Assembly: GCA_021397835.1 (NCBI GenBank)
Contig: JAJFZO010000034.1
Span: 6,415,001 to 6,479,000, forward strand
From: Moringa oleifera
Taxonomy: Eukaryota; Streptophyta; Magnoliopsida; Brassicales; Moringaceae
Direction: 5' to 3'
DNA length: 64,000 nt
Part shown: positions 1 to 10,729 of the stretch, piece after piece
How the letters are laid out: the number at the start of each line of letters is the position of its first letter
Numbering within the stretch: the first letter of the stretch is position 1
Program-made: the position numbers and the translations under genes
Notes under the pieces: model-generated
The model's database searches: none
Told to the model about the DNA's origin: nothing
The model's input: the letters and a program-made list of their open reading frames with translations, nothing else

Positions 1-1554
1 CATCTCTAGTAGTGAGCAGGGTTGGGCTGGTAATTGCAGCACCAAGAACTTTGGAAATACTTTTCTGTTTCTGTTTTCATTTTCTGTAATTTTTATATTT
101 TTGCAAATCAAATTCAAATGCGTAAAATAAATTGAGGTTTGTATTACTTAAACTAAATCTTAATGTAAAATTTAATTTTAATAAACTCAAATTTGAATTT
201 ATATTTAAAATAAATAAAATGACTTGAAATAATATATAAATTTTCCTTCAATTTTGCAATAAAGAATATGAGGATGATTTTGAAGAATTTAACTTAACTA
301 TTCAAATGGCTTGGTGTTTTCAAATACAAAATTGGGTTGAAATAATATCTAAAATTCAAAAAATATCAATACTGAGCACGACGATGCAGTTAATGTTCTT
401 CTGACTGTAAGTCAATTAATTTCAGTAATATGAAGGAGAATAAAGGAATCAAGTAGACTTTTGTCTTGCATTCCTGATAATGATTTATTGGTTGCATTGG
501 ACAGCAGGATGATTCCTGAACGGTGATTAAGACCAGGTGCTGCTCCAAGGCGGGCAATTAAGGGCCGTTAAGTGAGGTCTTATTTTTCAATGGATTTCAT
601 TTGATTTTTAGTATAATTTTTTTAGAATTAACACATATTATTTGATTATTTTTAAACGAAGTTTACATTTAAATTAAAATTTTTAATATTATTTATTTAA
701 TTTTATTGAGGTAAAAAAAATTTAGTGGCTCTGTGAAAATGATAAATAGTTTATTTTATTTTGAGTTATTTTTTATTTTTATTTTTTAAAAAATATTATT
801 ACTTACATGAAATAAGACAATGATATTATGTATTTATTTATATAATAAATTTCAATTCAATATATATATATATATATATATTAATTTTTTAAAAATTTTA
901 AAAAATAAGATTTACATCAATTATGATTTCACTTAAAATTGTTTGATATTGGCAGTTTAAATCTATTTGATAAATTAATTTTTTTAAAAAAATTTACAAA
1001 TAAAAATAAAATATTTGAAATATTAAATTCTATAAAAAAATTTTTTTTCTAAATGCTTAGGTTTCTTGTGAAAATATTGTTAACAATATTTATATGCTAT
1101 TGTCATTTTATAAAAAAATTAAATTAATAAAAAACTTATTTATGTTCAACTACCTCACAAAAAAAATTAATTATTTTATCAATTGGAATAATTTCATTAT
1201 CAAAATTTGAATATCAAATTGTAATTAATAATTTTATTTTTAAAAAAATAAATGTGACATAAAATATTATATATATATATATATATAACTTCATCAATTT
1301 AATTTGCCTAAGATCTTATTTAGCCTTGAGCCACCACTGCAACTGACTTATCCTTTCCCATCCCTCTCCAAATGGCCAAACCTTCCCACATCATCCCGAG
1401 GTGTGGCATCTCCATAACCAAAGCCGTCCTTGCCACCGTTAGCAATAATTTCTATCACCTCTTCCGCTGATAATGGAAGCTATTGCTAATACCATTTGAA
1501 AGCAAACAATGTTCTCTGAATTTTATGTTCCCTCAATTTTAGGCTCTCTTGCCT
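1..1554. other. AT-rich intergenic DNA, no gene recognised
   Basis: Mostly A/T-rich sequence with homopolymers and two TA microsatellites (about 860-881 and 1,268-1,286). Two islands of more balanced composition stand out, at about 480-580 and 1,320-1,480. The second contains a 32-codon ATG frame starting at 1,372 that I do not recognise. These islands may be remnants of older genes or elements. Nothing here supports a functional gene. Confidence 0.5.
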
Positions 1555-1800
1555 AACAAAACTTGGGAGTTAGTTCCCTGTCCACCCCACTACAATATAA
1601 ATGGAAATAAGTAGATATGTAAGACATTATACTAAGTTGATGGTATAATTGAAAGGCATAAGACGCATGTGATTGCGAAGGGCTTCCACAAAACTCCAAG
1701 GTCAACTTCCTAGAGATATTCCATCTCGTGATCAAGCTATCCTAAAGTTAAGTAGTCGGTGACATAATTGGGAATTAAAGAAAATACTCAAGCTATGTGA
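1555..1800 (+). mobile_element. Ty1/copia reverse-transcriptase fragment (broken)
   Basis: Translating from 1,555 gives NKTWELVP followed by a Cys-Pro-Pro-His-Tyr stretch, then VDGIIERHK and IAKGFHK. These correspond in order to the start of the copia reverse transcriptase domain (TWELV, then IERxKARLVAKGFxQ). After 1,700 the match continues in another frame (VNFLEIFHLVIKLS, resembling the FLEIFSPVIK block). At least one frameshift and two in-frame stops break it, so it is a dead scrap. No LTRs were found next to it. Confidence 0.7.
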
Positions 1801-2519
1801 CGCATGTTACTCATCAAACACAAGTTTACAATTAAACTTAATATGTTCGTTAGAAAATCTCAACTTTCTTAAGGTTTTATAGGCACTAATCCAACTTACT
1901 AAGAAAGAGAAGTTTAATGAAATAAGAATAAGACAGCCAAAGTAATATTAAAGGCCAAGTCCAACTAAGATTTTGTGTTTGCAATCCTTAACTCAAATTA
2001 AAACACTCTTCATTCATTTAAAATTGCATGCGTCAAGTTATTACGGTTGAAAAATATTTTATTTATAAAAATTCAAAATTAAATAAAAAATTTTCATCCG
2101 TATTTCTAATGCCTATTAACTGTATCAAATTTAAATCTTAGAACAACCAATTTAAGATTAATACAATAATATTAAAGTCAATCTCAACAAAATTAATTAT
2201 GAAAAAAGTTAAATTAAATATTAATTAATAGATATAAAGTCAACCAAAAAGATTTTTGAGGATTAATTTGAATGATGGCAAATCAAAAAAAAATTAATAA
2301 AAAAACTGTAAAGTAAATCAATAGAAAAAGAAAAAAAATTACGACTTCATTCTTCACCATTAAACAATCTATCAATATATCCATAACAACGTTATTCCTT
2401 AATTCCTTATTAAAACTACTAATCATAGAAAAAATTAAGCTTCATTATTGTAATCTTTTTTTTACTTTATTGTTAGATAAAGGTAACTTTTGTCAGTTAA
2501 TCGGTTCCCCTTAAATAAC
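1801..2519. other. AT-rich intergenic DNA, nothing recognised
   Basis: A/T-rich sequence with many short homopolymers and stops in all frames. It may be further decayed retrotransposon, but I can align none of it with confidence. Confidence 0.45.
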
Positions 2520-3100
2520 TTATAGACAAGCATCTTAAATTTAATTTAGTAGGAGCATTAAGATGCGAAAGATAAATTTATTCAAATAGCAAATGCAACA
2601 AGCATGATTCATTTAAATTTGGGTTATGTTCTCCATCAAAACCAACAAAAACTTGACCATAATGTTTGATTTCAATTTCCCACGAGTAAAGATAATTTCA
2701 GGATCAAGAACCCCAATTTGGTTTTACCTCATTTTGAAATTCTGTATATTTAGTTAGCCACCTAAATAAAATAAAATAACAATAATGAATTATAGAAGAA
2801 CACAAACAATTCTAATTATAAAAATTACACAAAAATAATCATCATCAAACACATGGAATCATGTTTAGGGTTTTGAAGTGACCCTTAACTTATTACAAGT
2901 TTAGTTTAACATGATCAAAACAAAAGCAAGTCAAAGATCTTGAATATTCAATCAAAGAAAAAGAGATGAAATGGGAGAATTTTTGAGTTTTTTGAATTTT
3001 CCTTGGCTGGATCTTCAATCTTAAAGTTTTTGGTCTTTCTCTCATTTTCTTTCTCTCTTAAAAGAATTCTTCTTTCTAATCTTAGGTGTCTTTTCTATAG
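2520..3100 (+). repeat. Dispersed direct repeat, copy 1 (partner 12,790-13,100)
   Basis: This stretch shares ordered blocks with 12,790-13,100 in the same orientation: 'agagcattaagatg', 'gcaacaag', 'acaaaaacttgac' and 'tttgatttcaatttacc/tccc', then 'ggatcaa', 'aattggttt', and finally 'attcttctttctaatcttaggtgtc'. Copy 1 is longer because of an insertion between about 2,740 and 3,000. It has no coding capacity. The partner lies inside the tandem array, so this is probably a scattered piece of the same transposon family. Confidence 0.6.
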
Positions 3101-3406
3101 TATTTCTCTACTAAGGGTGAGATAAATTTAAATTTCGCATCTCCTATTTAACCACGCTTAGGCACCCAGCAACCAAGTCTTTCTCAGTGCACAGTGCCTA
3201 TGCACAATGCCTAGGCACCTGGCAACCATGTCATTATGCAATGCACAATGCTTAGGCATAATGTTAAAGTGCTTAAAAGATATGTTTTTCTTTCACATCA
3301 TGTGCTTAGGAGTTAAATCTAAGTGTTGTTGCATTTCTTGGATTTTTCAATTCCTTTTAAACCATTTTACTTTACTTTTTTCTTCTTTTATCCTTTAAAG
3401 CTCTGG
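3101..3406. other. Short intergenic stretch with an internal repeated motif
   Basis: Contains several imperfect repeats of 'cacaatgcctaggcacc' (for example near 3,160-3,260), giving a locally repetitive noncoding sequence. A 63-codon frame on the plus strand (3,207-3,398) looks random. Confidence 0.4.
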
Positions 3407-3933
3407 TGTTAGTATATATGCCCTAGAGCCAATTAGATAGGATTGAAAATATATTAATTAAGTATAAAAAAATCACATGAATTAATGTGATAAGGTTTTC
3501 CTTCATGTTAGCATTAAGATCAAAAGGGTTTGATATATGCTAATAGGATAAAGCCCATGAAACAATAAGTCTTGCAAAAAGAACTTTCAACTAGTCATAA
3601 TATGAGATCTTTATGTATCAAAGTCATATCCTTGAAGTTATTCCTAGTTATTATATTATCAAGACATCACGTTGACAATACTCAAAGACTAGTATATGTT
3701 GGATCTCTTTACTATGGAAGTAAATAATTGACTCGTAAGTTAATTAAAGCATGTGAGATGCTTGATGATAACATACAAGTGTTCATTCTGAAATGACTTT
3801 ATTGAACTTGATCTGCCATGAGAACTCCATATAATAGCTCACTCAGGTGTCTATGAAATATATTCTCATGTGATAGCCATGCAAGTAATCTTTAGCCTTA
3901 TGAGACTAAGTCATCTTGTATGTGAGTGTTTGT

Positions 3934-4420
3934 TGAGTATATAGGTATTTGAAGTTTAACTTCTCCCACATTAAACAAGAGAAGGAAGTTCAAACTTTTT
4001 TAATAAGTTACGTGTCAATAGACATCTTCTTTCACTTAAGCAGTGAAAAATATGTTTTTGTTATCAATAGATATCTCCTTTCAATTAAACAAGATGATTG
4101 TATGAAAAGACACAAACAAATGGATATATAGTATGTGTCTTTTTGAAAAGTCACAAGTAATTGTCTATAAATAACAAAATTTAGATACAAAAAAACTCAC
4201 TTAATATTTGCTCATAATTTCATTTGAGAAAGAAGATAAGATACAAGTTCATTGACTTCCGAAATTCTAGTGTGCAGCATATTAAAGGAGTGAATATTCT
4301 AGTTTAGGACATTATTAAGCAAGTCTTTTATTGATTTATTTCAATTCATACACAACTCACTATATTTACTTTTTGTTATTGTATTTAAGTACATATAGTA
4401 TCTAGATTGTTGCAATGTTC
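3934..4420 (+). repeat. 5' LTR, recognisable right part
   Basis: Aligns with 8,898-9,457 through blocks such as 'gagtatataggt(a/g)tttgaagtttaacttctc', 'tcaatagacatc', 'gagaaagaagataagatacaagtt', 'gacattattaagcaag' and 'ttgttattgtatttaa'. The full LTR probably starts at TGTTAG, 3,407. The left halves of the two LTRs no longer align by eye. The block includes a plausible TATA-like 'ctataaataa' near 4,165. Confidence 0.65.
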
Positions 4421-7400
4421 TAAAACAAAATATAATTTCATTGTCATATTTAAAACTTTTGTTCTTATAAATTATTTTACATTTGTTATTTTGGACAACT
4501 TGAAAGGCATTAAAAGAAATGATTTTAAGTTTGAATCCAAATTTGATATCTCCAAAGATGAGAAGTAAGAGAAGTTCAAAAAACTTAACTTCAAATGATA
4601 GTAACAAAAGATGTTTTTTTTAACAACATTGAAATTGACACACCTTGTTAATGAAGAGTGACCAAAACTAGCAAATTCTACTAAAAAGAGTCAATCATGA
4701 TTGTTGAGGCATGAAAGAATTTTGATTTCTTGTGTAAAAACTACATTCTTAACGGACTTTATAATATATTATGTGATATTTATTGAATGTATGGTACTAC
4801 TAAGGAACTTTAAGAATCACTTGAGAATAAGTATGAAACTAAGATGCATGAGCCAAGATATTCGTAATTTGTAAATTTCTTAAGTATATCATGGTAGATT
4901 CAAGCCTGTCATAAACCAAATTAAAGAGCTAAAGTATTGATACATGAATTACATTTAGAAGGTTGTGCAATTAATGAACATTTTCAAATTATATTCAATA
5001 ATTGAAAAGTAGCCTTTTTCATGGAATGATTTTAAGATTTATCTTAAACATAAGAGAAGAGAGATGTCCATGGAGGATTTTATACTTAGGCTACAAGGTT
5101 GAACAAAACCATAAAAAAAAAAGGACAAAAATGATGCACTTGTCATGAAAGTCAAGACGAACATAGTTGAAGACAAACCAAAATATCAGAAATTCAAAGG
5201 CAAGAAAGTTGCAAAAAAGACTACTAATCTTCATGCATCAAAAGGAAAAAATTTCAAAATTAAAGGATATTACTAGGTGTATGGAATAATAAGACAAAAG
5301 GCAATGGACTGTAGACACAATAAAACTTAAAAGGCTACCAATTCTATGCACAATATAGAAGCCAATGTTATGAAGGTTGGTGATAATGATGACTTGATTG
5401 TTGTTATGACTAAAGTTAATATGATTTCTGATGTCAATTAATGGTGGATTGATACTAAAGTCACTAAGCACATTTGTCTAGATAAGAATTTAATTTTGAA
5501 GTACAACAAGATTGAAGATGGTAAAAAACTCTACATGAAAAATTAGTCCTCATCGAGAGTGGAACATAAAGTAAGTTCTTCCTCACTACTTAGTAAGAAA
5601 AGATTCGAACTTATATTTGAATATAATAAGGTTGTTTTAACTAAGAATTGAATCTATGTAGGAAAAAAGTACTTGGCCGAGAGGTTATTCAAAGTTAATG
5701 TAATGGTTACAAATGTTATCAACAATAATAAAAATATATTTTTTACTTAATTTGTTGATTTCTTTAATATATGACATAGCAGATAAGGTCATGTTAACTC
5801 TAGATCTTTACATAAATAGTTAATTTAGGTTAGTTACTAAAATTTAGCATTCACATTTAATATAAATGTGAAATGTGCACAAAGTCAAAGTTTGATAAGT
5901 GAAGTTATAAATTTGTCTAAGACAAATCAAATAAATTTCTTGATTTCATTTATAGTTATCTTTGTGACTTTAAATCAATACCAACATGGCGAAAATAATT
6001 ATTTTATTACATTTATTAATGATCATGGAAAGTATTGCTATTTGACTTGGTTAAAAATAAAGATCAAACTTTTGAAAAGTTTAAGATCTATAAAGCAGAA
6101 GTTGAAAATTAACTTGATAAAAAAAAATAGAAGTAATTAGATCAAACAGAGGTGGTAAATATGGTTATGATCCTTTTGTTGATTTCTATGCCTTTCTTAG
6201 AGTAATTCATCAAACTAATACTCTATTTACACCTCAATAAAATTGTTACTTGAAAGAAAAAAAAAATAAAACCCTTAAAGACATGATGGTTCTATGTTAA
6301 ATAGCTTCACACTTCCTTATAATTTATAGGTAAACCCGTACTTACTGCAAATTATGTTTTGAATATAATTCTATTTAACAAAACAAATAAGTCTCCTTAT
6401 GAAGTATGAAAAAGAGGTTTAGCAAGTTACAAAACCCTTAAAGTGTGGACTTACCTAGCAAAGGGTCTTAATTCTTTTACTAAAAAGGACTAAATTAAAA
6501 CACAAAAACTATTGATTATGTAATTATCAAATTTGCCAATAATAGAGCTTCATACAAATTTTTAGTAGTTAAATCTGAAAATTGAAATGTTCATTTAAAT
6601 ACTATTGAATCCATGAAGCTGAATTCTTTAAAGGAATTTTTCCTTACAAAGAAGAAGTAATAGATTCATCCAAAAAAAGAATGCATGAACATAATCAAGA
6701 TTAATCATCATCTTCAGGTGTTCAACAACAAGATATGGAATCTAGAAGAGGCACAAAGAAAAAAATACAAAAGAATTTTGGATTGAAATTTATAATTTTC
6801 TTAATAGAAAAGGAATTTTAAACTTATAAAAAAATAATGAGTTCTCAAGAATCTCCTCAACGAAAACAAGTTATTTATAATGAAATTAAGTCCATTTTGT
6901 AAAATCACACATGACGTTTAGTTGACTTCCTTCTTGGTTGTAACTAATTGGTTATAAATGAATTTTTAAGAGAAAACTCAAAACCAATGGTAGCATTGAT
7001 AACTATAAGGTATATTTGGTCACTAAAGGATATTAGTTAAAAAATGGTTGGATTATTTCAATACTATTTTTTGGTTTTAAAAACAACATCGATTGGGATG
7101 TTAATTGTAATTGTTGTTTTATACAATATAGATATACATCAAATGGATGTTAAGATAACTTTTCTAATTAAAAAATTAAATTAAGAAATATATATGGAAC
7201 AACCGGAAGGTTGTATGGTTAAAGGTCAAGAACATAAAGCGTATAAACTTGTTAAATCACTTTATGATCTTACGGAAGCACTAAAGTAGTAGCATGAAAA
7301 GTTTGGTCATATAATGTTGTCACATGGACTTAAGATTAATGAACGTAACAAATATGTATACATTAAGAATATAAAAAATTCTTGAGCAATAGTGTATTTG

Positions 7401-8897
7401 TATGTCAATGACATGCTTATAATGAGAACAAGTAAAGATGTAATAAATTTTTTTAAAAAAAAAGTTGTTGGATTCAATATTTGATATGAAGGATTTAAGT
7501 CAAGCAGATATGATTTTAAGCATAAAAATCATAAGAAACGATGAAGGCCACATATTTAAAAAATTTCATTATATTAAAAAATTTATTAAAATAGTTTAAT
7601 CAAACTGATTATAAACCAGCAATAACTCCTTTTGACGTGGATTGCAAACTAGTGAAAAATACAAGAGATGTAATTTATCAATTATAATATCCCTAAATCA
7701 TTGAAAGCTTAATGTACCTAATAAATTCTACTATACCACACATTACATATTCAATAAAAGACTTAGTAGATATATAAGCAATCCTGGACAAGATCATCGA
7801 AATTTATTTATCAGAGCCTTAAGATATTTAAAATATACTTTCAAATATGGATTGTATTACATAAAATATCCATATATCCTGGAAGGATACAATGATGTTA
7901 ACTAAATTTCTAACAAAATTGAAACCAAATCAACTAATAAATATATTATTAAATTAGTGGAGTTGTTGTGTCATAAAAGTTCTCTAAACGGACACGTTTA
8001 GCATATTTTACTATAAAATATGAATTTATAACATTAGATAAAGTTTTTAAAGAAATAGAATGGCTAAAGAATTTCTCAAAGGACATTTTAGTTTAGCCTA
8101 AGCTTATGATAGTTATATGTTTATATTGAAATAATATGGGGGCTCAAGCTAAAGCAAAAAATAGCTTATTCACTGAAAAGGCATGTTAGGTGTAGACATA
8201 ACACAATAAGAAAATTGCTCTCAAATGGAGTTATCTCCATTTAATATATAAATTTAAAGAAAAATATTGTAGATTCTTTGATAAAATATTTACCAAGAGA
8301 GCAAACTATATTTTCTTTAAAGGGGATGGCTTTAAAGTCAATCAATAAGTAGAACTTGACAAAAACTTAATCTAACAAATTAGAGATCTCATGTTCTTCG
8401 TTCAATAAGTGAACTAATTAAGTAATACTTCAATGAACTCACATTTAACTCATTCCTATGCTAGTAATGTGTTAGTACATGTGGTTAAGGATATGTGTAA
8501 GCATTTAATGTCAACTATAGGAGTTTCAAAGACTCATAATAGTGTCACCTATATGATATGGTGTCGCATTTGTGAGAATAAAAAATAAAATGGCTAAATT
8601 CTCCAAAAGATATCATGAACTGAAATACATTCGAGATCAAAATGAACATAACCGCGAACTATTGTATATAAAGTTATGTTATGTGTGAGATTTATTGTCT
8701 TAATAAATGCAAATAACAAATAATTCAGTATTAACCACATCCACTAGCTCATCAAGTAACTTGATAGATTATCACTGAAGCAAGTTCAAGTTTATATTGA
8801 CACTTCGCCTGATGTATAACATGTTTATTTTTCTCTTAAATGAATTTGTAGTTGGCTTCATTAGTATTTAAATTTAACTTGAAATGTGTAATATTTT

Positions 8898-9457
8898 TGA
8901 GTATATAGGTGTTTGAAGTTTAACTTCTCTTAAGTCAAATTAAGAATGAAAGTTCAAACTCTATTTAATAAGTTCAATATCAATGAACATATTTTTTCAC
9001 TCAAACAGTGAAAGTATATGGCTGTTATCAATAGACATCGCTTTTCACTTAAATAGACATGATTATATTGAATATATATATATGCATATATAAAAATGCA
9101 TAAATAAAGGAATAACTATTTGAAAAATATATATAATTGTATATAAATAGTAGAACTTAGACAAAAAGAACTCAATCTTTTATTCATAATTTTAATTGAG
9201 AAAGAAAAGAAGATACAAGTTTATTTACTTCTAAAATTCTATTACACAGAATTTGAAAAAAAATACACAGTTGAATTTTGGGAACGCAATATCCAAAGTT
9301 TTTAGCATATCAAAAAAAGGGTGAACTGTTCTGTTTTAAGACATTGCTAAGCAAGCCTCTACATTAATTGTTCCAATTCATACAAAAGTTAGTATACTTA
9401 TGTTTTGTTATTATATTTAACTATCATATAATATTTGAATTATTCTAATAGTATTAT
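8898..9457 (+). repeat. 3' LTR, recognisable right part
   Basis: The partner of 3,934-4,420. It retains more of the family sequence, including a block at about 9,247-9,330 ('cagaatttgaaa' to 'gggtgaactgttctg') that is partly deleted in the 5' copy. The likely right end is near 'attctaatag' at 9,445-9,455, a mutated form of a CTAACA-type terminus. Confidence 0.65.
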
Positions 9458-9460
9458 GAT

Positions 9461-9907
9461 TTGATCTCACTTAAACGAATCTATATTTATCAAGTTTTCT
9501 ATAAATGGTGCTTCTGGGTATAGCATAAAGCATATCAAGATGGATGAGTGATCTAGAGAGGATTCATCACCTCAAGTGATAAAAAAATATACCTTAATTT
9601 TTCTCATTAAGATTAATTTATAAAGTTTGTGGCTATAACAAAATAAATTAAGAAAATTATTTTCTTTAATTCTTACTTCTTTTTGAAATGAAGAACTACT
9701 ATTAAAATACTATTTATTGACATCGACCCATGCTACCTAGTATTTTTAAGATACTTGATGAAAGGATCATAATGCATTAAAAAACTTTCTTAAAATTTTA
9801 GTTTAAACTTATTAACATTTAAGTAGTCATGGTCACTTGCTAAAGTCTACTCATGATTTATAAGTATCTTTTAATAATTTAGATTATTAATTACAATTAT
9901 CCAAATA
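9461..9907. other. Intergenic DNA between two retroelements
   Basis: Sequence after the copia 3' LTR. The first part ('gatctcacttaaacgaatctatatttatcaagttttctataaatggtgcttc', about 9,462-9,514) may still belong to the element or to a related copy. The remainder is AT-rich without a recognised feature. Confidence 0.4.
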
Positions 9908-10576
9908 TGTTAGGAGCCTAATGGGTCACACATATTATCTAATTTAATGGTACAAAAGATTGGATAATTTAATTAAACAGGGACTTAACTGAATAAAGCT
10001 GAAAATACCTAGGGCTTTGGGTTTTAATTAAGTTAAACTTAATTAAACTAAATTGAAACTTTTGTGTTGGAATAAAATTGAAGAGGCTTGTAAAAATTTA
10101 AAGTATGTCGACCTTTGTGTGTGTTAACCTAAAATAAAAAGTTATTTTTTAAGAGTAATACTCGGTAAAATTTTTCAAGGATTCCAAATCTTGTGAAAAG
10201 TTTTCTACCATTGATCACCCTATTCTTCAAGACTTCGTGTATTGATTTCTTTATGGTAGAAGAGTAGATCAAATGACACCGTACCCTACAAGTGATTGAG
10301 TTATTAAGGTTTTTGAACTTGGAGCTCAAGTTGCTTTACTTGAAAGAAAAGATTGCTAGTCATTTTTTGCAGCCATTGAAACCCTACAAAGGTTATCGAG
10401 GATCATTATATGGATGATGGTTTAAGATCCAGATAATGAACTGTAGGAGATAGCACGCCACTGGCTCTTACGGCCAGAGAAAAGGAGCAAGAGATAGCAT
10501 GCCCACGGTTAATTGTAAGTGTAATTAAAATTTAAACGTTGGGACACTACTATTTATTGCACTTCTGGTTCTAACA
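9908..10576 (+). repeat. Complete-looking LTR with TGTTAG...CTAACA ends
   Basis: A 669-base segment begins TGTTAG (9,908-9,913) and ends CTAACA (10,571-10,576), the perfect short inverted termini typical of plant LTRs. A primer-binding-site-like sequence follows at once. No second copy of this LTR was seen in the window, so it is a truncated element or a solo LTR with adjoining leader. It differs in sequence from the copia LTRs to its left. Confidence 0.6.
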
Positions 10577-10589
10577 TGGTGTGCGAGCG
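10577..10589 (+). other. Degenerate primer-binding site after the LTR
   Basis: TGGTGTGCGAGCG directly follows the LTR end. The usual plant retrotransposon site complementary to initiator-Met tRNA begins TGGTATCAGAGC, and 9 of the first 12 positions agree. This supports the LTR call and a plus orientation for the element. Confidence 0.5.
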
Positions 10590-10729
10590 AAAGACCTCTC
10601 TGGTACCATCATAAAGAGATTTTTGGAAATTTAAATATAGCATCCTAGCATTTAACAGCTACCTCTCTCCCTTTGGGTCAACTACTAAAAGGATTTTTAA
10701 GTTTTTATTTTTCTCCCTCCCATGCTTAG

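Larger units (their letters stand above)
3407..9460 (+). mobile_element. Degenerate Ty1/copia LTR retrotransposon
   Basis: A copia element in plus orientation, inferred from ordered pol remnants between LTR-like ends. Around 4,790-5,240 are gag-like pieces. Around 5,440-5,480 a WWIDTKVTKHIC stretch resembles the protease start. Around 5,870-6,100 is an integrase core piece including YFITFINDHGKYCYLTW. Around 7,140-7,440 is reverse transcriptase: DVKITFLI, EIYMEQPEGCMVKGQE, KLVKSLYDLTEALK and then VYLYVNDMLI, where copia normally has YVDDM. Around 7,780-7,850 are RNase H-proximal pieces. Many stops and frameshifts make it non-functional. In the family the order gag-protease-integrase-RT-RNaseH defines Ty1/copia. 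The left edge TGTTAG at 3,407 is a typical LTR start, but edges are approximate. Confidence 0.8.

Noticed and set aside
1372..1470. Small 32-codon ATG frame in a GC-richer island
   Set aside because: Too short, no recognised similarity and no flanking exons visible.
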